A DNA stretch of 64,000 nt. Origin: Arthrobacter echini. Lineage in GTDB: Bacteria > Actinomycetota > Actinomycetes > Actinomycetales > Micrococcaceae. The position numbers and the translations under genes are program-made. Positions 54,727 through 62,257 of the stretch are shown here, piece after piece; within the stretch, counting starts at the first letter, position 1, and each line of letters starts with the position of its first letter. Location of the stretch: positions 219,305 through 283,304 of the forward strand of contig NZ_SSWH01000002.1 in assembly GCF_004803505.1 (NCBI RefSeq), given 5' to 3'. The notes beneath the pieces were generated by a model. It made no database searches. It was not told the DNA's origin and was given only the letters and a program-made list of their open reading frames with translations.

Positions 54727-55380
54727 ATGATCAGTGGAACACACGGCCATCGCTGGGGCCTCACGGCTCCGGCGGTGGCTGCCCTCTTTCTCCTCGCCGG
54801 CTGTGGCTACACCGCCGAACCGGTCGCCAAACCGGTCCTTCCGGGTACCAGCGTCACCGCCCCGTCGGCTGTCCCTTCTCCGCCCGCCGCCGGCGATCCT
54901 TCCCCGGAGCCCCTTCCTGCCGTCCTGCCGGCATCGACCCCGGTGACTCTGGACATCCCCGCGATCGATACCCGGTCCGAGCTGCTCAGCCTGGGTCTGC
55001 GCGAGAACCAGACGCTGGATGTCCCACCGGGTGAACCGGGATCGCCCGCGAGCTGGTACAACCTCTCCCCCACTCCCGGGGAGCGTGGCCCGGCGGTCAT
55101 GCTCGGCCACGTCAACGCCACCGACGGAGGCGAGGGGGTCTTCGCGGGCCTGCGCGAGCTCAAGGCCGGGGACCTCATCAACGTGATCCGCGAGGACGGC
55201 AGCACGGCTGTCTTCGAGTTCCAGCACGGTGAGCAGTACCTGAAGAACGACTTCCCGACGCAGACCGTCTACGGGAACACCGACGGCTCGGAGCTGCGCC
55301 TCATCACCTGCGACGGCTACAACCCGGAGACCGGCGCGTACGACGACAACTACGTGGTGTACGCCACCCTGGTGATCTGA
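54727..55380 (+). CDS. Class F-like sortase, apparent lipoprotein
   Basis: A 217-residue sortase-fold transpeptidase. Catalytic His128 lies in VMLGHVNATDG and Cys195 in LRLITCDGYNP, matching class F. The N-terminus ends in a lipobox, FLLAGC (Cys26), followed by a Pro-rich linker of about 45 residues, so the enzyme appears lipid-anchored rather than helix-anchored. In the C-terminal strand (GAYDDNYVVYA) I do not see the arginine usually expected (YRDN-like); the nearest arginine is Arg191. The adjacent CHRD protein is its likely substrate. Confidence 0.85.
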   Translation: MISGTHGHRWGLTAPAVAALFLLAGCGYTAEPVAKPVLPGTSVTAPSAVPSPPAAGDPSPEPLPAVLPASTPVTLDIPAIDTRSELLSLGLRENQTLDVPPGEPGSPASWYNLSPTPGERGPAVMLGHVNATDGGEGVFAGLRELKAGDLINVIREDGSTAVFEFQHGEQYLKNDFPTQTVYGNTDGSELRLITCDGYNPETGAYDDNYVVYATLVI

Positions 55381-55389
55381 CGCGGACAC

Positions 55390-56223
55390 CTACTTGAGGA
55401 ACAGCTTCCGCAGGCGCAGGGTGGTCAGGAGCATCCCGACGGCGATCATCAGCAGGAAGTAGCCGAGGTGGACCAGGGTGGCCGGGCTGAACGAGGCCAC
55501 ACTGATCTGCCTCAGCAGCTCGACGCCGTGCCAGAGGGGCAGCGCCTGGATGAACCACTGGATGCCCTGTGGGTAGACGCTCAGCGGGTAGAACGTCGCC
55601 GAGAAGAGGAACATCGGCAGCAGCACGAAGTTGACCCATTCCATCTGCTGGAACGTCTTCATGAAGCTCGTGATCCCCATGCCGAAGGACGCGAAACCGA
55701 ACGCGATGATCACCGAGACCGGGACCATCAGCAGGGCCACGGGCGTGGTGAGCAGACCCATGAGCGCCATGACCGTCGTGAATCCCGCCGCGTACAGCGC
55801 ACCGCGGAGCAGGGCGAGGAAGATCTCCCCGATCGCCACGTCCAGTGGTCCCAGGGAGGTGTACAGCATCCCCTGGTAGAGCTTGGCGAAGTTCATCTTG
55901 AAGAAGACGTTCCAGGTGCTGTCATACACCGCGCCGTTCATCGCCGAGACGGCGAGCAGCGCCGGGGCGATGTAGGCGGCGTAGCTGATGGGTTGGCCGT
56001 TGGGTCCCTCGACGTCTCCGACCAGGGCGCCCAGTCCGATCCCCATGGAGAGCAGATAGAGCACGGGTTCGAAGAAGCCCGAGACGAGGACCAGACCGTT
56101 GCTGCTCCGGGTCGCGAGGAGCCCGCGGGCGATGACTGCCCGGGCATTGCGGGAGTACAGGGCTGCGAGCGGCCGCGTCGATCCCTCCAGCGCGTAGTCC
56201 TGCCGCGAGAGCTGTGAGCTCAT
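55390..56223 (-). CDS. ABC-2 exporter permease (second subunit)
   Basis: A 277-residue, six-helix ABC-2 permease of the NodJ/lipooligosaccharide exporter type. Typical stretches: LVSGFFEPVLYLLSMGIGLG near the N-terminus and FLFSATFYPLSVYPQGIQWF near residue 185. It starts by a four-base overlap with the upstream permease gene. Transported molecule unknown; drug, lipid or glycolipid export are the family options. Confidence 0.9.
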   Translation of the reverse strand: MSSQLSRQDYALEGSTRPLAALYSRNARAVIARGLLATRSSNGLVLVSGFFEPVLYLLSMGIGLGALVGDVEGPNGQPISYAAYIAPALLAVSAMNGAVYDSTWNVFFKMNFAKLYQGMLYTSLGPLDVAIGEIFLALLRGALYAAGFTTVMALMGLLTTPVALLMVPVSVIIAFGFASFGMGITSFMKTFQQMEWVNFVLLPMFLFSATFYPLSVYPQGIQWFIQALPLWHGVELLRQISVASFSPATLVHLGYFLLMIAVGMLLTTLRLRKLFLK

Positions 56224-57098
56224 TTTCCCAGCCTCCGCGCGAAGACGGACCGGGCCAGGTGCAGGCCGACGACGGCGAGGACCACGAGGAACACCACGTG
56301 GACGACCGCGAGCCAGACCGGTAGCTCGTACCCGTAGGTGAGGGCCCGGCCCAGTTCCGTGCCGTGCCAGAGCGGTGAGATCCAGCCGATCCAGCGCAGG
56401 AACACCGGAAGGGTCTCCAGCGGGAAGAAGGTGCCGGAGAACAGGAACAGGGGTGTGACGATGAAGCGCATCACGAGCGCGAACTGGCCCCTGTCCTCCT
56501 CGAGGCCGGCGGCGAATGCCAGCAGCGGAAGGCCGAAGGCGAGTCCGGTGAGCACCGCGACAGGAATGGCGAGCACGCCCGACGGTGAGTCGGAAGCACC
56601 GAACGCGGCGACGATCACGAAGTAGATGGTGGTTGTCGCCATCAGCCGGATCGCAATGGCCAGGACGTGGCCGTTGACGATCTGGTCGGTGTTCAGCGGC
56701 GACGCATGTGGCCCGTAGTAGACCCTGCGCCACTTGAAGCCGTCCATCACCGGGTACGTGAACTCGGTGGCCGCCGTCATGATCGCCGCCGATGCCAGCA
56801 GCGCCGGTGCGATGAACGCGAGATAGCTGACCCCGCCGAAGGCATCGTCGGTGTTCCGGTCCACGAGTGTCGCCAGCCCCACGCCCAGCGCGAAGAGATA
56901 GATCACGGGCGTGCCGACACTGGAGGCGAGCAGGGTCCAGCGGTAGCTCTTCATGGAGCGCAGGACATGCTCCGCGTAGTACCAGGAACCGAATCTGCGG
57001 GCACGGGACGCCGAGATCTCGGGTGGGTGTGCGTGGAGACGGTAGGGCTGTTGCACCACGACGTCGTCGGACGCCACGGAGGGCGTTGGCTCAGTCAA
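56220..57098 (-). CDS. ABC-2 exporter permease (first subunit)
   Basis: A 292-residue ABC-2 permease, paralogous to its downstream partner, with the equivalent FLFSGTFFPLETLPVFLRWIG segment and six helices after about 50 polar residues. Its start overlaps the ATPase gene by eight bases. Two different permeases suggest a heterodimeric channel with a homodimeric ATPase. Confidence 0.9.
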   Translation of the reverse strand: MTEPTPSVASDDVVVQQPYRLHAHPPEISASRARRFGSWYYAEHVLRSMKSYRWTLLASSVGTPVIYLFALGVGLATLVDRNTDDAFGGVSYLAFIAPALLASAAIMTAATEFTYPVMDGFKWRRVYYGPHASPLNTDQIVNGHVLAIAIRLMATTTIYFVIVAAFGASDSPSGVLAIPVAVLTGLAFGLPLLAFAAGLEEDRGQFALVMRFIVTPLFLFSGTFFPLETLPVFLRWIGWISPLWHGTELGRALTYGYELPVWLAVVHVVFLVVLAVVGLHLARSVFARRLGK

Positions 57099-58026
57099 TG
57101 AGACTCCTTCCGGTCAGCCGCAGGAAGACGTCCTCGAGGGAGGACCGACGCACCAGCGAGGTGACGGGTTTCAGTCCGCGGGAGATGACCTGTTCGAGCG
57201 CCTCCTCGCCGTCCCTGGCGTAGATCAGGACGCGGTCGGGCAGCGGCTCGAGCCGTTCGCCGATGCCCTGCAGTTCGGCGGCGACCGTGGTGTTGCGCTC
57301 GGACCCGAACCGCAGTTCGAGCACCTCACGCGTGGAGTGGTCCCGGATGAGCTGGGCGGGTGAGCCCTCCGCCATGATCCGGCCCTTGTCGACGACGACG
57401 AGACGGTCGCAGAGCTGCTCGGCCTCGTCCATGTAGTGCGTGGTGAGGATCAGCGTCACCCCGGATTCCTTGAGCCGGAACAGGCGGTCCCACAGGACGT
57501 GGCGGGCCTGCGGATCCAGGCCCGTGGTCGGCTCGTCGAGCAGGAGGATCTTCGGTTCGTTGATGAGTGATCGGGCGATGGTCAGGCGACGCTTCATGCC
57601 GCCGGAGAGGGCGTCCACCTTCGCGCCGGACTTCTCCGTGAGCTGGGCGAACTCGAGGAGTTCGTCGGCCTTCGGTCTGAGATAGCTCATCGGCAGACCG
57701 AAGTACCGACCGTAGACGAGCAGATTGTCACGCACGCGCAGTTCCTCGTCGAGATTGTCCTGCTGCGGGACGACGCCGAGGTGTGCCCGGACCTCGGGAC
57801 CGTGCTCCTCGGGGTCCAGGCCCATGATGGTCAGCTCGCCCGAGGTCCGCTGCGACACACCCCCGATCATGCGCATGGTGGTCGACTTGCCGGCGCCGTT
57901 CGGTCCGAGCAGTCCGAAGGATTCTCCTGCGGGCACGTCGAAGGAGATGCCGTCGACGGCGTGGAAGTCACCGTAGTGCTTGCTGAGCCTGTGGGCGGAG
58001 ATGACGGGCGGGTCGGAGAGAGGCAC
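57091..58026 (-). CDS. ABC exporter ATPase (NodI/DrrA type)
   Basis: A 311-residue ATPase. Walker A LLGPNGAGKSTTMRMIGG, signature ALSGGMKRRLTIARSL, Walker B KILLLDEPTTGLDP and the switch TTHYMDEAEQLCDR are intact; the C-terminal 80 residues form the DUF4162-like regulatory extension. Family members drive export of antibiotics, lipids or glycolipids. The GTG at 58026 follows a TACGCT box by six bases, so the exporter operon probably begins leaderless. Confidence 0.93.
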   Translation of the reverse strand: MPLSDPPVISAHRLSKHYGDFHAVDGISFDVPAGESFGLLGPNGAGKSTTMRMIGGVSQRTSGELTIMGLDPEEHGPEVRAHLGVVPQQDNLDEELRVRDNLLVYGRYFGLPMSYLRPKADELLEFAQLTEKSGAKVDALSGGMKRRLTIARSLINEPKILLLDEPTTGLDPQARHVLWDRLFRLKESGVTLILTTHYMDEAEQLCDRLVVVDKGRIMAEGSPAQLIRDHSTREVLELRFGSERNTTVAAELQGIGERLEPLPDRVLIYARDGEEALEQVISRGLKPVTSLVRRSSLEDVFLRLTGRSLID

Positions 58027-58032
58027 TCGTTC

Positions 58033-58038
58033 AGCGTA
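58033..58038 (-). promoter_or_regulatory. -10 box for leaderless exporter operon
   Basis: TACGCT on the minus strand is six bases before the GTG at 58026. Confidence 0.5.
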
Positions 58039-58105
58039 GGCGAGATGTGCCGGTGATCGTGGAGGAGCTGACCACGTGATGCTTCGGTGTCCTGCTCAGG
58101 GACAC

Positions 58106-58999
58106 TCAGCCCCTGCTCGACTGCCGTTCTGCGGCGTCCACCACATTCGCCAGCAGCATGGCGCGGGTCATGGGTCCCACTCCCCCGGGATTCGGGGAGA
58201 GCCAGGCCGCCACCTCGGCAGCTGCAGGATCGACGTCGCCCGTCAGCCGGGCCTTCCCCGTCTGAGGATCCTCGACCCTGCTCACTCCGACGTCGAGGAC
58301 GATCACCCCGGGCTTGAGGTGCTCCGCGCCGATCATGTGGGCGCTGCCCGCCGCGGCGACGACGACGTCCGCCCGCTGGAGGTGCGCCGCCAGATCAGTG
58401 GTCCCGGTGTGGGCCAGGGTGACTGTCGCGTTGATCTGTCTGCGGGTCAGCAGCAGGCCCAGCGACCGTCCCACCGTGACGCCGCGGCCGACCACGAGCA
58501 CGTCGAGACCCGCGAGCGCGATGCCGTGGCGTTCGAGGAGTTCCACGATCCCGTGCGGCGTGCACGGCAGGGGTGACTCCATCCCGCGGTCCACGTTGAG
58601 GACGAGCCGGCCCAGATTCGTGGGGTGCAGGCCGTCGGCGTCCTTGGCGGGAGCGATGCGCTCGAGGATCGTGTGCGTGTCGATGTGCGCGGGGAGGGGG
58701 AGCTGGACGATGTAGCCGGTGGTGGCGTCGTCGTCGTTCAGTTCGTCGAGAACGGCCTCGAGCTCCTCCTGGCTGATGGTGCCGGGCAGATCGCGCCGCA
58801 CGGAGGTGATGCCCACCTCTGCGCAATCGCGGTGCTTGCCCTCCACGTACGAACGGCTGCCCGGATCGTCGCCCACCAGCACCGTGCCGAGCCCCGGTCT
58901 CACTCCGCGCTCATGCAGCGCAGCGACGCGCTCGGTGAGCTCCGCCTTGATCTGCGCGGCGGTGGCTTTTCCGTCCAGGATGCGAGCTGTGGTGCTCAT
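58106..58999 (-). CDS. folD: Methylenetetrahydrofolate dehydrogenase/cyclohydrolase
   Basis: A 297-residue bifunctional one-carbon enzyme converting methylene-THF to formyl-THF. Catalytic Tyr51 and Lys55 lie in [25 protein letters not shown] and the C-terminal [16 protein letters not shown] are canonical, and [16 protein letters not shown] binds NADP. It follows glyA by 52 bases in the same direction, so serine-derived one-carbon units pass directly to it. GAGGA precedes the ATG. Confidence 0.96.
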   Translation of the reverse strand: MSTTARILDGKATAAQIKAELTERVAALHERGVRPGLGTVLVGDDPGSRSYVEGKHRDCAEVGITSVRRDLPGTISQEELEAVLDELNDDDATTGYIVQLPLPAHIDTHTILERIAPAKDADGLHPTNLGRLVLNVDRGMESPLPCTPHGIVELLERHGIALAGLDVLVVGRGVTVGRSLGLLLTRRQINATVTLAHTGTTDLAAHLQRADVVVAAAGSAHMIGAEHLKPGVIVLDVGVSRVEDPQTGKARLTGDVDPAAAEVAAWLSPNPGGVGPMTRAMLLANVVDAAERQSSRG

Positions 59000-59051
59000 G
59001 CGGATCGTCCTCGTTCGGTTGCTCGAGCAGGTGGTGACGCCGGGATACGAC

Positions 59052-60365
59052 CTACCATTCCTCCTGGCCGGGGTAGAGCGGGAAGTCGGCGGTGAGCGCG
59101 GTGACCCGCGCGCGGAGGGCGTCGACGTCGGGCGCCGGCTTGAGTGCCGCTGCGATGATCTCCCCTACCTCCGTGAACTCGGCGGCACCGAAACCGCGGG
59201 TGGCCAGCGCCGGGGTGCCGATGCGCAGACCCGAGGTGACCATCGGGGGCCGCGGATCGAACGGCACTGCGTTGCGGTTGACGGTGATGCCCACCGAGTG
59301 AAGGACGTCCTCGGCCTGCTGGCCGTCGAGGCTCGAGTTGCGCAGGTCCACGAGCACGAGGTGGACGTCCGTGCCGCCCGTGAGGACCGAGACGCCGTGC
59401 TCCGCGACGTCCGGGCCGGTGAGCCGTTCGGCGATGATACGGGCACCTTCCAGGACACGCTCCTGGCGCTCCCTGAACTCCGCGGATCCGGCGATCCTGA
59501 ACGCGGTGGCCTTGCCCGCGATCACGTGCATGAGCGGACCGCCCTGCTGGCCGGGGAAGACACTCGAGTTCAGCTTCTTGGCCCACTCCTGCTTCGCGAG
59601 GATCACGCCGGAGCGCGGTCCGGCGAGCGTCTTGTGGACGGTCGAGGTGACGACGTCGGAGTGAGGGACCGGATTCGGGTGGACGCCCGCGGCGACGAGA
59701 CCGGCGAAGTGTGCCATGTCGGTCCAGAGCAGTGCACCGACCTCGTCGGCGATGGAGCGGAAGGCAGCGAAATCGAGCTGGCGCGGATAGGCGGACCACC
59801 CCGCGATCAGCACGTCCGGCCTCTCGGCGAGCGCCTGCTCGCGGACGCGGTCCATGTCGAGCCGGTGGGTGTCCTCCTCGACGCCGTAGGCGGCCACGGC
59901 ATACAGCTTGCCGGAGAAGTTGAGCTTCATCCCGTGGGTGAGGTGACCGCCGTGGGCGAGCGAGAGGCCCATGATCTTATCGCCGGGCTTGATCATCGCC
60001 GACAGCGCCGCTGCGTTGGCCTGCGCTCCGGAGTGGGGCTGGACGTTGGCGAACTCGGCGCCGAACAGGGCCTTGACGCGATCGATCGCCAGATTCTCGG
60101 CGACGTCGACGTACTCGCATCCGCCGTAGTACCGGCGCCCGGGATAGCCCTCGGCATACTTGTTGGTGAGCACGCTGCCCTGGGCCTCGAGAACGGCCCG
60201 CGGAGCGAAGTTCTCGGAGGCGATCATCTCGAGGGTGTCGCGCTGACGACCGAGCTCGTCCCTGAGCACCGCCGCGATCTCCGGATCCACCTCGGACAGG
60301 GGTGCATTGGTGACGGTGTCCGCAGCAGCTGGAGTGGTGGAGCCGGTCGTGGGTGACATGGTCAT
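59052..60365 (-). CDS. glyA: Serine hydroxymethyltransferase
   Basis: A 437-residue PLP enzyme interconverting serine and glycine with methylene-THF formation. The PLP lysine is in [39 protein letters not shown] and the folate-site [14 protein letters not shown] are canonical. I chose the ATG at 60365 because AAGGA lies seven bases upstream. A TAGCAT box at 60448-60453 suggests a leader of about 75 bases that contains a repeated 13-base element. Confidence 0.97.
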   Translation of the reverse strand: MTMSPTTGSTTPAAADTVTNAPLSEVDPEIAAVLRDELGRQRDTLEMIASENFAPRAVLEAQGSVLTNKYAEGYPGRRYYGGCEYVDVAENLAIDRVKALFGAEFANVQPHSGAQANAAALSAMIKPGDKIMGLSLAHGGHLTHGMKLNFSGKLYAVAAYGVEEDTHRLDMDRVREQALAERPDVLIAGWSAYPRQLDFAAFRSIADEVGALLWTDMAHFAGLVAAGVHPNPVPHSDVVTSTVHKTLAGPRSGVILAKQEWAKKLNSSVFPGQQGGPLMHVIAGKATAFRIAGSAEFRERQERVLEGARIIAERLTGPDVAEHGVSVLTGGTDVHLVLVDLRNSSLDGQQAEDVLHSVGITVNRNAVPFDPRPPMVTSGLRIGTPALATRGFGAAEFTEVGEIIAAALKPAPDVDALRARVTALTADFPLYPGQEEW

Positions 60366-60377
60366 CGATTGATCCTT

Positions 60378-60453
60378 CTCTGGGTCGCGCATCGGTCACA
60401 GTGGTCTGTAGCGTCGCGCCTGTGGGTCGCGCGTCGAAGTCGCTCCCATGCTA
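60378..60453 (-). promoter_or_regulatory. glyA promoter and leader with direct repeats
   Basis: On the minus strand a TAGCAT -10 candidate (60448-60453) is followed by two copies of GCGCGACCCA-C/G-AG (60420-60432 and 60378-60390), 12 of 13 bases identical; the second abuts the ribosome site. I see no known riboswitch core. Confidence 0.35.
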
Positions 60454-60515
60454 TCCGGACGCCCACGACCGCGCCTACTCTCCCGGCTGCTCTCCCGGCC
60501 ACGCAGACGCTCATC

Positions 60516-60521
60516 TAGGCT
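60516..60521 (+). promoter_or_regulatory. -10 box for leaderless gamma carbonic anhydrase gene
   Basis: TAGGCT ends six bases before the ATG at 60528, in the gap shared with divergent glyA. Confidence 0.6.
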
Positions 60522-60527
60522 GAGTCC

Positions 60528-61049
60528 ATGGCTCACCTCATCACCTTCAAGGGCAGGACCCCCACCATCGGTGGCTCCGTCTTCACCGCGCCCACCGCAG
60601 CTCTGATCGGCGACGTGACGGTCGGTGAGTTCGCGAGCGTGTTCTACGGCGCCAGCGTCCGCGGCGACACGGCCGCCATCCATGTCGGGGAGGGCACGAA
60701 TCTGCAGGACAACGTGGTGGTCCACGCCGACCCCGGCTTTCCCACGCACATCGGCCGGCGTGTCAGCGTGGGCCACAGCGCCGTGGTACACGGCTGCACC
60801 GTCGAGGACGACTGCCTCATCGGCATGAGCGCGACCGTCATGAACGGTGCGGTGATCGGCTCGGGATCCCTCGTGGCCGCAGGCGCCGTCGTGCTCGAGG
60901 GCACCGTCGTGCCGCCCCGGTCCCTCGTGGCAGGCGTTCCTGCCAAGGTCCGCCGGGAGTTGACGGACGAGGAGGTCCAGGACGTCAGGGCCAATGCGGA
61001 GCACTACAGAGCACTCGGGCAAGAGCATCGCGCTGCGTTGACTTCTTGA
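60528..61049 (+). CDS. Gamma carbonic anhydrase-family protein
   Basis: A 173-residue left-handed beta-helix protein built from hexapeptide repeats (IGDVTVGEFASVFYGASVRGD, GSGSLVAAGAVVLEGT). Metal-ligand histidines are visible in NVVVHADPGF and GHSAVVHGC. Such YrdA/CaiE-like proteins are often annotated carbonic anhydrase, but activity is proven for few, so the enzymatic role is uncertain. Leaderless ATG. Confidence 0.9.
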   Translation: MAHLITFKGRTPTIGGSVFTAPTAALIGDVTVGEFASVFYGASVRGDTAAIHVGEGTNLQDNVVVHADPGFPTHIGRRVSVGHSAVVHGCTVEDDCLIGMSATVMNGAVIGSGSLVAAGAVVLEGTVVPPRSLVAGVPAKVRRELTDEEVQDVRANAEHYRALGQEHRAALTS

Positions 61050-61120
61050 CGGCACGGGGCGGTTCGAACGATTCGTCCGTCCGCATGGACGCCGTACGGC
61101 GCAGCGGCAAGGATGGTGCC

Positions 61121-62197
61121 ATGGACCCCCAGAACCGCATCGCCACGCCTCCCTGCGCAGTACCGGGAGCCCCGAGCCCCGTCGCTGCGACCGGCCGGCC
61201 CCTGAGATGGGGCGTCGCCGCCACCGGCGGCATCGCTGCGAAAGTCACAGGCGATCTCGCCCTGCTCGAGGACGCCGTCCTCCACGCCGTCAGCTCCCGG
61301 AGCGCCGACAGAGCGGCTGTCTTCGCGGAGCGCTTCGGCTTCACGGCCGGGTACGGGGACGACGGCGGTACCGCGGGCTACCAGCGGCTCATGGACGATC
61401 CGGACGTGGACGTCGTCTACGTCGCCACCCCGCACGGCCAGCATTTCGAGGTGTCCCGGGCTGCGTTGGACGCCGGCAAGCACGTTCTGGTCGAGAAGTC
61501 CTTCACCATCAATGCCGCCGAGGCGCTCGAGCTGGCGCAGCTCGCGGCGGAGCGCGGTCTGTTCCTCATGGAGGCGGTGTGGACGCGGTTCCTGCCCAGT
61601 ATCAACCGCGCCTGGGATCTGATCCACTCCGGGGTGCTGGGCGAGATCCGCTGGGTGCAGGCCGACCTGGGCTTCACGGCTCCCGATGATCGCACGAGCC
61701 GCCTGTGGGATCCGGCCGCCGGTGGCGGAGCCCTGCTGGATCTCACGGTGTATCCGCTGACGTGGGCCCTGGGATCCCTCGGCTTCCCCGCCTCGGTCTC
61801 GGCCGTCGGAGTACTCAGCAGCGACGGCGTCGACGAGCAGAATGCGCTGATGCTGCGCTACGACAGCGGCGCCTACGCCCAGCTGTCGTCGTCGTTCATC
61901 GCATCCTGCCCCGCGCAGGCGACCGTGAGCGGGTCGAAGGGCTGGCTGAAGACCGGTGGGAAGCTCCACGATCCCACCGAACTCACGATCGCCGTGGATG
62001 GGGAGGAGCCCCGCGTGGAGCGGTTCGAGCAGGTCGGCGCCGCGTACACCTACGAGCTCCGCGAGGTCACCCGCTGCATCCAGGAGGGCCTCCGGGAGAG
62101 TCCTACCATGCCGCTCGACGACACCCTGGCCACGCTCCGCCTGTTCGACGACGTGCGGGCGCAGCTCGGGGTGCGGTACGCCAACGACGACGCCTGA
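61121..62197 (+). CDS. Gfo/Idh/MocA-family oxidoreductase
   Basis: A 358-residue NAD(P)-dependent oxidoreductase of sugars or related diols. After a 28-residue Pro/Ala-rich lead, the Rossmann fold appears as RWGVAATGGIAAKVTGDL, followed by DVDVVYVATPHGQHFEVSRAAL and GKHVLVEKSFTINAAEALEL with the conserved EK(P/S) motif. MEAVWTRFLPSI is typical of dihydrodiol or xylose dehydrogenase-like members. The ATG at 61121 is preceded by AAGGA. The substrate is unknown. Confidence 0.92.
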   Translation: MDPQNRIATPPCAVPGAPSPVAATGRPLRWGVAATGGIAAKVTGDLALLEDAVLHAVSSRSADRAAVFAERFGFTAGYGDDGGTAGYQRLMDDPDVDVVYVATPHGQHFEVSRAALDAGKHVLVEKSFTINAAEALELAQLAAERGLFLMEAVWTRFLPSINRAWDLIHSGVLGEIRWVQADLGFTAPDDRTSRLWDPAAGGGALLDLTVYPLTWALGSLGFPASVSAVGVLSSDGVDEQNALMLRYDSGAYAQLSSSFIASCPAQATVSGSKGWLKTGGKLHDPTELTIAVDGEEPRVERFEQVGAAYTYELREVTRCIQEGLRESPTMPLDDTLATLRLFDDVRAQLGVRYANDDA

Positions 62198-62211
62198 CGA
62201 CCACGCGAACG

Positions 62212-62247
62212 CACCCGGCCGGTCCAGCGCGCTGTACCGGCCGGGTG
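62212..62247. terminator. Bidirectional terminator between the oxidoreductase and icd
   Basis: CACCCGGCCGGT (62212-62223) pairs perfectly over 12 bases with 62236-62247 around a 12-base loop, between converging genes. Confidence 0.7.
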
Positions 62248-62257
62248 GAACGGACGC

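Noticed and set aside
60366-60527. Glycine or folate riboswitch upstream of glyA
   Set aside because: I looked for conserved riboswitch cores, including glycine aptamer features, and did not find them; only direct repeats were evident.
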